Shown piece after piece: positions 27,750 to 38,504 of a stretch of 64,000 nucleotides of DNA. The notes under the pieces were generated by a model that saw only the letters and a program-made list of their open reading frames with translations, was not told the origin of the DNA and searched no databases. The translations under genes and the position numbers were made by a program. Every line of letters begins with the position of its first letter. Position 1 is the first letter of the stretch. Origin of the DNA: Fibrobacterota bacterium (GTDB taxonomy: Bacteria > Fibrobacterota > Fibrobacteria > UBA5070); the NCBI GenBank assembly GCA_016715065.1, contig JADKBN010000029.1:682001-746000 (forward strand), read 5' to 3'.

Positions 27750-28066
27750 GCGGCGGGTCCATGATTTTCGGAGCAGGGCGCAGGCTCGGAGGATCCTGTC
27801 GCGGTGATGAGGGAAGTCGCCTTGTTGGTCGACAAGCTAAGGAATCGAGCCAAAGGTTGGCAACGGGACTCGCTGAAATAAGCTGTTTTTCCGGAGAAAG
27901 ATGGCATGCTATGTGCTATGGCTATAGGCGTCTTGTCCCTTTCCTGGGGCAAGAATTGCATTGATTCCGCAAATCTCGGTCCAAACGGCGGAATCGATCT
28001 GTGACGACGGACTTCCTTGCGTATTATACCGACGTTCATCGGTACCTCGATCGAAGGGTCCTGTCC
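27750..28066. other. 317-nt gap between small OMP and fibro-slime gene
   Basis: No coding frame is convincing here. It must hold divergent promoters. An inverted repeat GATTCCGC/GCGGAATC lies around 27963-27995, and a TATTAT box at 28022-28027 could be the -10 of the fibro-slime gene, but its -35 match is poor. Confidence 0.4.
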
Positions 28067-31000
28067 ATGTCTCGTTCTGCGTACAACAGCTCACCGCTCC
28101 GTTTTCTGCCACTGTTCGGCGTGTTTGTTCTTGCGTCTGTTGCGCCAATCCAGGCTGCCAAGACCTTGATGATCATGGTCGACTATTTCGGGCAGCGGAC
28201 CCAGATGGACACGGTCATTAGGCTTCGGGTCTTCCAGCCGACAACGGAAGTGAAAATGCTCAATGGGAGTGCGCCTCCCAACCCCGTTCTGACCGACGTC
28301 TACGACACGGAGCGGTTTGGCTGGTGGTACGCCCTGCCCAATTTCAATCCGGACGACTACGCGATGGGCCGGGTGCGTTTCAATACCTCGTACACCCGTG
28401 GTTGGTACCAGAACGATTCCACTTATCGCGCCTCGGCCGGCGACACCTTGTGGTTTCCGGACACCCAGACCACCTTCACATACCAAAACGTGCGCACGGG
28501 CGTGACCACTCCTGTCCTCCTTCCTGGCATCTCGCCCAATTTTTTCGTGTTTCCCGATACGGCAAGCTATCGCGGGCCCAAGCTCTACACGGCGGCGGGC
28601 AACAGCGAGACGGAGCTTTTGAACATGCGGCCGACGGTCACTGTCGGTACCAAGTCCACCGTCCAGCCAGGTGCATTGGACAAATGCATCGAATCGATTC
28701 CCGGCGACACCGTCTGGATCCGCTGGGGCACGCCCACCGCGCCTCCAGGGCAGGGCCCGAAAGAAGCAGACATGCAATGCACGGGTTACAATCCCGCCAG
28801 CACGCGTTTTGGCCTCGTGAACATCCGGAATCCTTGGCCAGGAGCGGATCTTCCGGTGGTGGAGTTCAACGGCCAGGACATCCCGTTGTACCCCAATCCC
28901 ACCAACCCTGATTGGTTGTCAGCGGATTTGCGCTACCTTGCGCCTCTTGGTTTGCCTGTTGGCACCATTCGCTTCAAGCGAGGGGCTGGCAGTCCCAATA
29001 CATTCGATTCCGCGGGCGTTGACCAAGCCGTGATCAAGCCTTTCGTGATCACTAACGGCGGTGCCAATTGGTACTTCATTCCTTCCGAGGCGGGAGGAGG
29101 GATTGTCTCCGGCCGAGGTACTCTTCCCAAGCCCACCCACACCATTTATGTCCAGAATCCCTGGCTTCCGGGAAGCCCGCGTCTGATGTGGGAAGAGGAC
29201 GTCAATCTTCATGTGATGCGTCCGACCCAGTACTGCGGGTGGTTCTCCTACCCGCTTTACGCTGCACCCAAGCGGGTTCTGATCGGGCACTCCTTCGAGG
29301 ATTCCAGCTATGGTTCCTTGGGGGTCCAGTTCCGCAAGCGTGCCAACTGGGTAGACATTCCCGCGACAGCCATCAGCGCCAAGAACGAAACCTGGATCCA
29401 GACCAAGAACGCGGCGAATGCCCGCATTCCCGCGGTTGCGGTCGCCAGTACCACGGCCAAGGACTGCTCGACCGACACCCTGAAATTGGTGATGGAGGCC
29501 TTCGACTTCCAGGGGCGCGGCGAAGTGGGAGGCAATCCTCCGTTCCAGGTTGGTGGTCCCACCGAATCCAAGGGCGACGCCAGTTCCGGCTTGGTCAAAG
29601 GGATGGTCCAGACCAGCCTGGGGACCAACTTCCTTCCCGTGTACACGGGACGCGACTCCGGTAATTGGCAGTCGGGCGGCATCAACAACCAAGGCCCTGC
29701 CAAGGCTCTGCCACTCGCGCAGTCCCTATGGAAGAAATCCACCCCGACCAACTGGTTCGATACTCTCGCTTTGAAGGCTGCCGTTCCGGGCATCGCCATC
29801 GGACACGGATGCGTGGAGTTGCCTCTGGTCAAGAATGGAGCCAAGGACAGCGGCTATTACAAGTTTGCTGACACTTCGTTCTTCCCCCTGGACACGATCT
29901 CCGATCGGAGGGGGTACTCGCCCATGACCGCTACGGACGGCAAGCTGCACAACTTCCTGTTTTGCATGCATGGTCACGCGGCGTTCGAGTACACTCCCGG
30001 CTTGAAGTTCGAGTTCCGCGGCGACGACGACGTGTGGGTGTTCATCAACAACAAGCTCGCCGTGGACCTCGGTGGCAGCCACGCGCCTGAATCCTCCTTC
30101 GTGAACCTGGACAAGATGAGACTGCGCGAGGGGAGCATCTATCCCTTCGATATCTTCTACTGCGAGCGCCAGCTGAGTGGCTCGTCCATACTGATCCGCA
30201 CCACCATGGACCTCCAGCCCACCTGGAAATACAAGGCTGAGGTGACCCCGGTGGGGACGGGCCTTCGGGTCGAGATCAAAGGCAACCAGAAGAACAACTT
30301 CGTGCCCACCTGTGCCGACCTCATGAAGCCCCAGGCCGAAAGCTGGGTGACCACCAATGGTCGGATGGTCGTGGTCGGACCTCTAGGCTCTGGCCTTTCG
30401 GACAACTATTCGTCCGATACCGCCCTCTACAATGGCAACCTGATCTACCAGGGCGGTTTGATCACCTTGGATACCAACAAGCTGATCGCCGATCCCGGTT
30501 TGATGTGGCCGGGCAAGTACACGATCCGAGTGGAGTCCCGGTTGGGAGACTCCTTGTACACCATTTCCTTCACGAAGAAGTTCGGAGCAGTGGTGGTCAA
30601 GGGAACCGTTCTGGATGGAAACGGCGATGGTATCGCGGATTCCATTCGCCTCGTGGCTCCTTCGGCCCTGTTCAAGGCTGGCGACAACCCTTCGTCCCAT
30701 GTGGTCTGGTTCGACGGCCAGGGCAAGCGAGATTCGGTCATCGCCATTGCCACCATGATCCGTCAGGAGGGAGACACGGCCCAGACGATTTCCATCGAAT
30801 CCAAGGCCTGGGGTATCCGGACCCAACTTCCAGCCATTCGGCCCGATTCGCTGGGCGTGGTTCTCACCTATCCAAGTGGTCTTCTTGTGCCCTTGAACAA
30901 CCCCATCAAACTGGCGGATGGAATCGCCCCGGTGGCGGACAGCGCTTGGATGGTTTACGACACTTCCGGTACGGGGCGCGATTCTCTCTACGTGCTGGCC

Positions 31001-34000
31001 ACGGAGCCGCTCAAGGCCATCGCGGTTTCCGCGATTCCCTCCCTTGCCGGAACTGTGATCGTCGGCAACCGGACGCTTCCGCGTCTGGTCAGTCTGGCAC
31101 CCATCATGATCGGCAATGCCAGCGCCTTCGTTCTCACTTTCGATCCTGCCCTCAATCCGATCCAATCCGGCGACTCTCTTCGCCTGGGCGGTTTGCTCGC
31201 CGATTTGGTGGGCAATTCTCCTGGACTGAAATCGGTTTGGGTGAAAATCAAGATCGACCCCATCGCCACTTCCTGGATGCTGGATTCCAACGGGGATGGC
31301 GCACCCGATTCCGTGGTGATTTCCGCCAAGGGAAGTCTTGCCAGCGTAGACTCCGCCAAGGTCCAGTGGAAGACCTATGCCGGAGTGGACACCCTTGTCA
31401 GCATTCCCACTCCGGGCGGAATCGGACTGGGATTGCGGCTTCCGGCCGGCATCCTTCAGAACGCCACCTTCTGTCAGGGTTGCAAACTCACCGTGTTCTC
31501 GGGGGCGGATTCTCGCCGGTTCCCGCTGGCCGACTCCGTTCCTGCGGCGGCGATTTCCGCCAAGTACTTCTATGGAAAGGATTTCGACACCTTGGTGGTG
31601 AAGGCCACCGAAGCGATCTTCCCAGGCGCCATTCCCGGAGAAGGGTGGCTTGCCCAGAAGTCGGCAGGTGACGCAGGCACATTGGGAGCTTTGATTGCGG
31701 GCGCCGGCCAAACCTTCGGCGACACCATCAAGTTGATCGTGATCCCGGGTGCATTCACCGGCGATTCCGTCCGCCTGCGCGGATCGGCGAAAGACAAGTT
31801 CGGGACTGCCCCTGGTGCGGTCAGTCCATTCGTGAAGGTGGTCTTCGGTTCCCAGCCCATCGCCGTGGCGGTCTACGATGCCAATGGCGATGGCGCGGCC
31901 GACAGTGTGGTCTTCCAGCTGACCCGCGGTGCTTCCGGTGGCCCGACCCCCGATGGATTCACCGTTCAGTGGGGCGGGGTCGAAAAGTCGGTCGCCGCTC
32001 TGACAAAATCCGCCGATGGCAAATCCTGGTCGGGGCCCATCGGTCCCTTCGCAGCGGGTGTGACCTCCACACCGACGGGAAGTGCAGGCTGGATCCAGGT
32101 GGGAACGGATGTCGCCACCTGGCGAGCTGCCGTGGACGATTCCGTCCCGGCCGTGGCACTCAAGGCTGCCTACCGGTATGGACTCGGGATGGATTCCCTG
32201 GTGGTGACCACCTCCGAGCCCGTCACGGCAGGCAACCTGCCCGGGGAGGGCTGGTTCGGACTCAAGAACGCCGGCAGTGCGGATGTGGCGGGACGGGTTG
32301 TCGGTGACATGAACGCCCAGGGGCAGGCCACAACGCAAATCATCCTGATGGTGGCGCCGGGAACGGCTGACGGCGACTCTCTCCGTCTGCGCGGCTGGGC
32401 CCGTGATGTGAACTGGGTGGTTCCCGGCAAGATCTCTCCGTTCGTGCCTTTGGTCTATGGACCGCAGAAGATCCGGGTGATCCTGCGCGACGTCAACGGC
32501 GACGGCCAGGCCGACGATGTCGAATACAAACTGACCCGTTCGGCCTCCGGCGCTCCGGTGCCCACCGAGTTCGGCTTGACCTGGAATGGTGTGGTGATCA
32601 AGGCGACCAACCTCACCCGTAGCGCCGATCTGATGTCCTGGCGTGGGCCCATCGGGCCTGCTGACCCGGCGACAGTCGGCTTGCCGACCGACATGGGTTG
32701 GATCACCGTCGGTACGGACGTGGATTCGTATCGGGCCATGGTGGAAGATTCCATCGCTCCGGTGGCCACTTCCGCCAAGCTGATCTTCGGATTCGAGCCT
32801 GGCTCCGCGGATACGCTCGAGATCATAGGTTCCGAGCCGATCTCCAATACGGGCGCGGCGTTGGCGATGCTCGCTGCGGACCCCGCGACGGGCACTCCGA
32901 TCAAGATCATGTCCACGACGCCTGTGATCACTGGAAAGGTTCTGCGGGTTGTCGTAGCGCAGGGCTCGATCACCAGCGATGTGGCTTGGGCGCGATTCGA
33001 CAGATCCATCACCGACGGGCACAACGCTGTGGGCGATTCCTCCCGCTGGGTGCCGCTGAAAGTCACTCCATCCGGACGTGGCTCGATGTTCGACTCCAAC
33101 GGAGATGGCCAAGCCGATTCGATCTCGGTGGAGTTGAGAGGAGCGTTGGTGGCGACAGATGTGGTCGTCAGGTGGCCTGGACCGAATGGAGTGATCGAAG
33201 CCAAGACTTGGCAAATCACCAACATTCGCGCTGGAGGCTTCGGCGTTCGTGCGCAAGATGGCGGATTCACGAAGGGTTTCACCTCCTGCCCGTCTGGCTG
33301 CACCATTCAGTTCCAGGACAACGGAGTCGATGTGGCCACATGGAGCCTGCTCGACAAGGTCGCTCCGATGGTCGTTTCAGGTTCGTACGCCTTTGGGGCG
33401 GGAACGTCGGCCGATACCTTGGTCGTCAATTTCAGCGAACCAGTGAAATCGCTTTCCGCCAACCCGAGCTGGGTCGAGTGGGGCGGAAAGGGGTTGACAG
33501 GCTCTGTCAACCACAGCCCGACTCCTGTCCTGTCCGCCAACGGAATGATGGCGACCTTGTACTTGTCGGGAGCCAACATCGCCTCCGATAGCTGGGATTC
33601 CGTGCGGATCGCCTCCGGCGCACTCGCTGGAAATCTGACCGACCTCGGTGGGACGACTGCCGGCAAGACCAGCCCGATGACACAGCTCGTCTGGGGCATT
33701 CCTCCAATGACGGCGGCGGTTTTCGATCCGGATGGACAGGGACGAGGAACTCAAGTCGGCGTTTGGCTTTCCCATCCGGTTCCCGCGGCCGCCTTCAAGA
33801 CGATCAAAAAGGTCACCGTGACCTGGGGTGCTGAGACCAGCGAGGTTGTCCTGGATTCGAACTCCACCGGAGTTTGGAAGAAGCCGCTGGCCACGCCTTT
33901 CGCACTGGGAGTCACCTCCTGCGCTTCGTGTGTTGGAGCGGTCCACACCCTTTCCGCGAGCCGGTTGATCGCGGTTTTGGACAGCGTGCCACCCTCGGCG

Positions 34001-34873
34001 ATCAAGGCGAACTTCCGCTACAGCACCCGGGCCATCGCCAGGGATACCCTGACCGTGGAGCTCTCCGAGCCCTGGACCGGCGGAACCGCTGGCGATTTGT
34101 TCACTCCTCTGGTGATGGTTGGCCGTCCGAGCAAAGGCATGGAGCTCGATACGGTTTTGAATTGGTATACAAAGGCCGGCAATGTGGTCCAGTTCGTTCT
34201 GGACACGACTTGGCAGGAAAGATTCTTCCGCGGAGATTCGGTGCGCCTTTCCTGGAATTCCGGCAAGCCGATGATCAAGGACACGGTCGGCAACTTGGTG
34301 GGAGAAAAGTCCCGCTGGGTGCCCATCGAGTACGGAATGCGTCCGGTTGAATTCATCATCGAACAGCTCCGTCCGATCGTGGTCAACGGTCGTGGAGATG
34401 CGCCTACCTGGCCCGAGCCGTCTGCGGGAACTCCCGGCATCGAAATCCTGGTTCTGCCTTCCGACGCGAAGGTGAGCTCGACCACCGACAATTACGTGCT
34501 CATCGGTGGGGGCCTCAAGACCGAGAATGGTCGGATTCTGGGCGGCTTGCCCGGAGTCAATCCGGTCAAAAATACGGCGGGTGTGCGCATCAAGCTCAAT
34601 CGCCCGTTGGACGGAGCCCTGTTCGTCTACGACAACATGGGCACTTCTGTGCGCCAGATCGATCTTTCCATGTTGAAGAACCTCTGGCAGGCCGGAGAGG
34701 AGGACATCGAGCGCGATGTCGAGATACGGTGGAACTGGACAGCCGAGAACGGGAAGTTTGTGTCTCCCGGAGTCTACCTCATGCGCGCTGTGGTCAAATA
34801 CAAGGACAACGAGGGGAAGAGCGACTTCCGGAACCTCCTTTGGAAGTTCGGCTGGGTCTACGAAAAGAAGTGA
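28067..34873 (+). CDS. Giant secreted fibro-slime domain protein with six D-x-N-G-D-G modules
   Basis: 2,268 residues. Signal peptide (LPLFGVFVLASVAPIQA). The fibro-slime domain lies near residues 530-720, with the core FEFRGDDDVWVFINNKLAVDLGG and FDIFYCERQ. From about residue 845 six modules of roughly 200 residues follow; the first five carry an Asn/Asp-rich calcium-type loop D-x-N-G-D-G-x-x-D (near residues 850, 1072, 1269, 1475 and 1675), and the sixth, near 1886, has the variant DPDGQG. Each loop is followed by two beta-rich parts with S-E-P or T-E-P turns. The end is FlgD-like (FVYDNMG, GVYLMRAVVKY). Fibro-slime proteins are surface adhesins linked to cellulose binding in Fibrobacter. 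ATG at 28067 has GAAGGG upstream. Confidence 0.92.
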   Translation: MSRSAYNSSPLRFLPLFGVFVLASVAPIQAAKTLMIMVDYFGQRTQMDTVIRLRVFQPTTEVKMLNGSAPPNPVLTDVYDTERFGWWYALPNFNPDDYAMGRVRFNTSYTRGWYQNDSTYRASAGDTLWFPDTQTTFTYQNVRTGVTTPVLLPGISPNFFVFPDTASYRGPKLYTAAGNSETELLNMRPTVTVGTKSTVQPGALDKCIESIPGDTVWIRWGTPTAPPGQGPKEADMQCTGYNPASTRFGLVNIRNPWPGADLPVVEFNGQDIPLYPNPTNPDWLSADLRYLAPLGLPVGTIRFKRGAGSPNTFDSAGVDQAVIKPFVITNGGANWYFIPSEAGGGIVSGRGTLPKPTHTIYVQNPWLPGSPRLMWEEDVNLHVMRPTQYCGWFSYPLYAAPKRVLIGHSFEDSSYGSLGVQFRKRANWVDIPATAISAKNETWIQTKNAANARIPAVAVASTTAKDCSTDTLKLVMEAFDFQGRGEVGGNPPFQVGGPTESKGDASSGLVKGMVQTSLGTNFLPVYTGRDSGNWQSGGINNQGPAKALPLAQSLWKKSTPTNWFDTLALKAAVPGIAIGHGCVELPLVKNGAKDSGYYKFADTSFFPLDTISDRRGYSPMTATDGKLHNFLFCMHGHAAFEYTPGLKFEFRGDDDVWVFINNKLAVDLGGSHAPESSFVNLDKMRLREGSIYPFDIFYCERQLSGSSILIRTTMDLQPTWKYKAEVTPVGTGLRVEIKGNQKNNFVPTCADLMKPQAESWVTTNGRMVVVGPLGSGLSDNYSSDTALYNGNLIYQGGLITLDTNKLIADPGLMWPGKYTIRVESRLGDSLYTISFTKKFGAVVVKGTVLDGNGDGIADSIRLVAPSALFKAGDNPSSHVVWFDGQGKRDSVIAIATMIRQEGDTAQTISIESKAWGIRTQLPAIRPDSLGVVLTYPSGLLVPLNNPIKLADGIAPVADSAWMVYDTSGTGRDSLYVLATEPLKAIAVSAIPSLAGTVIVGNRTLPRLVSLAPIMIGNASAFVLTFDPALNPIQSGDSLRLGGLLADLVGNSPGLKSVWVKIKIDPIATSWMLDSNGDGAPDSVVISAKGSLASVDSAKVQWKTYAGVDTLVSIPTPGGIGLGLRLPAGILQNATFCQGCKLTVFSGADSRRFPLADSVPAAAISAKYFYGKDFDTLVVKATEAIFPGAIPGEGWLAQKSAGDAGTLGALIAGAGQTFGDTIKLIVIPGAFTGDSVRLRGSAKDKFGTAPGAVSPFVKVVFGSQPIAVAVYDANGDGAADSVVFQLTRGASGGPTPDGFTVQWGGVEKSVAALTKSADGKSWSGPIGPFAAGVTSTPTGSAGWIQVGTDVATWRAAVDDSVPAVALKAAYRYGLGMDSLVVTTSEPVTAGNLPGEGWFGLKNAGSADVAGRVVGDMNAQGQATTQIILMVAPGTADGDSLRLRGWARDVNWVVPGKISPFVPLVYGPQKIRVILRDVNGDGQADDVEYKLTRSASGAPVPTEFGLTWNGVVIKATNLTRSADLMSWRGPIGPADPATVGLPTDMGWITVGTDVDSYRAMVEDSIAPVATSAKLIFGFEPGSADTLEIIGSEPISNTGAALAMLAADPATGTPIKIMSTTPVITGKVLRVVVAQGSITSDVAWARFDRSITDGHNAVGDSSRWVPLKVTPSGRGSMFDSNGDGQADSISVELRGALVATDVVVRWPGPNGVIEAKTWQITNIRAGGFGVRAQDGGFTKGFTSCPSGCTIQFQDNGVDVATWSLLDKVAPMVVSGSYAFGAGTSADTLVVNFSEPVKSLSANPSWVEWGGKGLTGSVNHSPTPVLSANGMMATLYLSGANIASDSWDSVRIASGALAGNLTDLGGTTAGKTSPMTQLVWGIPPMTAAVFDPDGQGRGTQVGVWLSHPVPAAAFKTIKKVTVTWGAETSEVVLDSNSTGVWKKPLATPFALGVTSCASCVGAVHTLSASRLIAVLDSVPPSAIKANFRYSTRAIARDTLTVELSEPWTGGTAGDLFTPLVMVGRPSKGMELDTVLNWYTKAGNVVQFVLDTTWQERFFRGDSVRLSWNSGKPMIKDTVGNLVGEKSRWVPIEYGMRPVEFIIEQLRPIVVNGRGDAPTWPEPSAGTPGIEILVLPSDAKVSSTTDNYVLIGGGLKTENGRILGGLPGVNPVKNTAGVRIKLNRPLDGALFVYDNMGTSVRQIDLSMLKNLWQAGEEDIERDVEIRWNWTAENGKFVSPGVYLMRAVVKYKDNEGKSDFRNLLWKFGWVYEKK

Positions 34874-34903
34874 GAGCAGAGATTCGATTCGAGTGAGTCA
34901 CGA

Positions 34904-34939
34904 GGAGGCGAGGTCGGAAGGCCCCGCCTCCTTTCTTTT
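34904..34939 (+). terminator. Rho-independent terminator after the fibro-slime gene
   Basis: GGAGGCG (34904-34910) pairs with CGCCTCC (34925-34931), followed by TTTCTTTT. It lies 31 nt past the stop codon and separates the giant gene from the small membrane protein. Confidence 0.85.
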
Positions 34940-34995
34940 CCGCGCAGCGGGAATTCCGGTTCGCGGGTTTTCATGGTGAAGAAGGGTGGATTCGC

Positions 34996-35316
34996 ATGGC
35001 CGGCATCAAGAACATCGAAGGCATGTCCGTCGAGGAGATCAATCGCGAATTGGAACGCGGTGCAAAATTTGTCATGTTCGAGTATTGCGTGTCGATCCTG
35101 ATCATGACCTTCAAACGCGGCAGCGATGTCCACTTCATCAAGTCGGGCGACTCGACCGCGGGTTCCAGCATCCTGTATACGCTGATCACCTTGGTGTTCG
35201 GGTGGTGGGGTTTCCCATGGGGGCCCATCTACAGCATCGCCGCGTTGATCACGAACATCTCCGGTGGCAAGGATGTGACCCAGGAAGTCATCGGCTCGAT
35301 CAACGCGCGAGCCTGA
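34996..35316 (+). CDS. Small membrane protein of unknown function
   Basis: 106 residues: a soluble N-terminus (VEEINRELERGAKFVMFEYC), a basic patch (FKRGSDVHFI) and two hydrophobic segments (SSILYTLITLVFGWWGFPWG, IYSIAALITNISG). Similar short membrane domains sit in many uncharacterised proteins. No neighbour suggests a role; it lies downstream of the fibro-slime terminator. Confidence 0.65.
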   Translation: MAGIKNIEGMSVEEINRELERGAKFVMFEYCVSILIMTFKRGSDVHFIKSGDSTAGSSILYTLITLVFGWWGFPWGPIYSIAALITNISGGKDVTQEVIGSINARA

Positions 35317-35430
35317 TCGAGCAAGCTCGGGGCTCGTTGGGTGTGCGAAGGGTGAGTGGGTGGGGGTGTACTACCAGATATGCCCGCTTGGATGATACGG
35401 ATGCATAGATTTGCGCTTATGTTCTAGGGC

Positions 35431-36276
35431 ATGAACGATCCCATTGTCTATGAATTCCATGATTTCCGGGCATGGTTGGCGGCGTGGTTCGCCTACCAGT
35501 CCACGGAGGTCGAGCCCGAACTCTCCAAAAGCGAGGTCAGTCGTCGCCTGGGGCTGCCACGTACCCGCAGCTACTTCACCGATGTCTTGCGCGGCAAGAT
35601 TGTAAGCCCCGTGTTCGTGGAACGATTCGTGGAACTCACCGAGCTCAACCGCACGGAAGCCAAGTACTTCCGCGCCTTGGTGAGGTTTGGACAGGCTTCG
35701 GATCCTCGCGAGCGCGAAGAGGCCTTCGACGATGTCGTGGCACTGAACCGAGTTCCCTGGGCCAAGGCGGCGGGGGACAGTTGGGAGTACTACAAGGATT
35801 GGCGAAACCAGTTGGTGCGCGCCCTCCTCCTGGTGGGGGAGTGCACTGGCGATTGGGAGGCGTTGGCCCAAAAAAGCCTCCTTCCCATTTCCGCTGTGGA
35901 GGTCAAGAAGACCATGGCGGTGCTGGAACGGTTGGGGATGGTCGCCCAAGTCGATGGTGTTTGGAAGCCCGCCCAGCCATCGCTCTCCACCGGCACGGGC
36001 CTGTCGGAAAAAATCCTGCGGCAAGCGCAGATGGTGCAATTGGAGCACATCCGTGACGATTTGCTACACGATTCCGATGGCCGTCCACCCCGCAAGGTCA
36101 CCACCACGTTGGTGTCGGTTTCCGGTGCTGGCTTGAACCGGATCCTGGTGCGGATGGATCGTCTCCGTTCTGAAATCCGGGCCATCGCGCACCGCGACCC
36201 GAGCCCGGCCGATCGAGTTTACCTGGTGGCCATCGCCGCCGTCCCCCTGACCCGTACCCGCGAGGAGCAATCATGA
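35431..36276 (+). CDS. TIGR02147-family (DUF4423) putative regulator
   Basis: 281 residues. YEFHDFRAWLAAWFAYQS and LSKSEVSRRLGLPRTRSYFTDVLRGK form a helix-turn-helix-like N-terminus; LTELNRTEAKYFRALVRFGQA is the conserved middle. This family is expanded in Fibrobacter genomes and is often next to lipoprotein or surface-protein genes; its mechanism is not known. It overlaps the next lipoprotein gene by 4 nt (ATGA), so regulator and lipoproteins form one operon. Confidence 0.85.
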   Translation: MNDPIVYEFHDFRAWLAAWFAYQSTEVEPELSKSEVSRRLGLPRTRSYFTDVLRGKIVSPVFVERFVELTELNRTEAKYFRALVRFGQASDPREREEAFDDVVALNRVPWAKAAGDSWEYYKDWRNQLVRALLLVGECTGDWEALAQKSLLPISAVEVKKTMAVLERLGMVAQVDGVWKPAQPSLSTGTGLSEKILRQAQMVQLEHIRDDLLHDSDGRPPRKVTTTLVSVSGAGLNRILVRMDRLRSEIRAIAHRDPSPADRVYLVAIAAVPLTRTREEQS

Positions 36277-38398
36277 ACCCGTCCACCAGAACCCGAGCCT
36301 GGCTTCCCGCCTTGGCTGCCTGCGCCACCCTGTTGGGGTGCCAACAACGCGTGATCGATCCGGAACGCGAAGCGGGAGGGTCGGATGAAATCGACACCCG
36401 CATGGCCATCGATGCCAAGGGCCGTCCGTTGGCCGGTGCGCGCATCGCCTTGGTGAGCGCGGGGGATTCCACCGGCAAACTCGCCGCCTTGAGCTCCACT
36501 GGATCCAACGGACAATATCCGTCCTTCAATGTCCCGGACGGCCCGTACTCCGCCACCTTGCGCGATGCGCAAGACAGTTTGGGCAAGTTCCTGGATACCC
36601 TCCAGATCACCGGTGGCAAGGCCAAGGTGGGTCGCGACACCTTGCTGGCGCTGGGCAAGATCCGCGGTGTGGTGCGTCTGGTGGGTGGTGAGGCCCCGCC
36701 ACCGTGATCATGTCGCTGTATGGCACCGACATCGCGGCCAACGTCCGCAAGGACGGCTCCTTCGAGATCGACTTGGTGCCGGGTGGCCTGTTCACCCTGA
36801 TGGGCTCCACCTCGCTGGACGGCTACGGCACGTTGCTGCGCCGCCTGCAATTGCGCGATGGACAGGACCTGGTGATCCCGGATACGCTGTCTCTTCCGGT
36901 GACCGGCTTGCTGGCACCTGCCAACATCTGGGTGGAATCGGACACGGGCACCGGCGACGTGCGCGTGCGCTGGAACCAGGTGGACCACCCCAACCGCATG
37001 GGCTACGTGCTGGAAAAGGTGGAAAACGGCGTGGTCACGCAGAGTCAGTTTCTGACCGATACGGTCTGGAAGGATTCGCTGGCGGCTTATTGGGAAGGGT
37101 TGCCATTGCTGGGGCCGTGGCCGTCGCGGGAGGCGGTGTACAGAGTGAGTACGCGTCCGTTGAACGGAAAGGTGGATTCGCGATCCGTGGCGCAGACCTT
37201 TGTGGCGAAGGCGCCGGAATGGGCCAAGCGGGTGGACTCGGTGAAGGTTCATTTGGAGAATGATTCGGTCCGAAGGGTCCGGACTGTGCGTTGGAATGAC
37301 ATTCACCATCCTGATGTGGTGGGGTGGCGGGTGGAGCGAATTGCCGATGGGGAGGTGGATTGCTCAAAGGATGCTTCTGGTGAAACCTGGTCCGATGTGA
37401 ATTGTATTGATCCATCTTTCCACAGGGATACGGCCAGTGAAGGTCATGACGTTTGGAAGAAGGCGATCACACTAGTTCAATTTCAAGTCTATCCAATTCG
37501 CAAAAATGGAGTCACACATTTTTCAGAATCCACTCGCATTACGGTATTGCCACCTGATGGCAAGAATGTGGTGGAATGGGGAGATCCTGAGTCATCTACT
37601 TCATGGAAAATGTATAAGTCGGTTGGCGATTGGATCATGAGGGGGAATCAGCGATTTGAGGAGATTTCCAAGGATGGCTTGATGTGGATTCCCTTTCCGG
37701 TTGGCTTGGTGAATCCACAGATCCGTGCAATTCAGGATTCGGTTTGGCTGATTGATGTGGTAGGGGATTCTGTCCGATTTTTCGTGATGAGGAACGGTGG
37801 AGCATGGGAACGTCATATTGCGCCGGTCCCCACCTTCTTGATTCCAAAACAGACCGACTATGTGATGTATGGCGGGGGGCTCGCGTTTGGGATTCAAGGC
37901 GGAATGCTGGCCGTCTGGTTTAAACCAAGCACGACTGGGATCTCCGCCGAAGCACAGATTTTTGGCGATTCGGGGTGGCAAGCCGTGAAATGGGATTATC
38001 TGAAAGATTTATTCGCTCGGGGTAATGTGATTTCTACAGCCCAGGGGCGATGTGAAATTGGAATCGGTATGGGGGCGATTATCCAGTGTGATGCTGGTGA
38101 TTCTGATGATGCATTGGCGCTATTCTCGAATGTGGGTCTTCTTGATGATGGAACGGTTGCTGGAGCTGGTTCGTTTTTCAGTTACACCACTACTCCGGAT
38201 GTTCGAAATGAACAGTTTCTGATCACAAGAGTAAACGGGTTGAGTTACCAGACTAAAGGCCCGGAGGGGACACCAAAAAATCCGGCGGACTATTGCTGGA
38301 CCCTGTTCCGGGGAAGGATCTGGGCTATCTACGATGGGAAGTTATGGAAGGGGCAAATCAATATCCCCACAGCGCAGCCGGTGGTCGCGAAAAAATGA
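36273..38398 (+). pseudogene. Tandem-paralogue lipoprotein A, interrupted by a 1-nt deletion
   Basis: The first 144 codons give a lipoprotein signal (LAACATLLGCQQ; Cys at the lipobox), a carboxypeptidase-regulatory-like domain, then a premature TGA at 36705. Compared with the paralogue at 38505, one base is missing in the segment GAGGCCCCGCCACC (36691-36703). The rest reads on in another frame from a GTG at 36704 (GTGA overlap) for 564 codons: a conserved beta domain, an FN3-like domain and a unique C-terminus. Either a frameshift, a sequencing error, or a coupled two-cistron arrangement. The 3' half, from about 37250, is clearly less GC-rich than the start. Confidence 0.7.
36295..37247 (+). 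repeat. Long direct repeat, copy 1 (5' half of lipoprotein A)
   Basis: About 950 bp nearly identical (roughly 90% or better by eye) to 38527-39480. Identity begins close to the start codon and falls off abruptly near the end of the second FN3-like segment. Confidence 0.85.
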
Positions 38399-38504
38399 TT
38401 CCGGTTTGGATTCTGCCTCTGGGATCGCCGATCCAGAACGGAATGCTGTCATCCGAATTTCTGATGGCCTTTGCGGCCATCCACGCTCTATGCAAGGAGA
38501 ACCC

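Noticed and set aside
30383..33256. 957-codon open frame on the minus strand opposite the fibro-slime gene
   Set aside because: Its translation is rich in H, R, G and D with no domain; it is a by-product of codon bias in the GC-rich repeat modules of the real gene.
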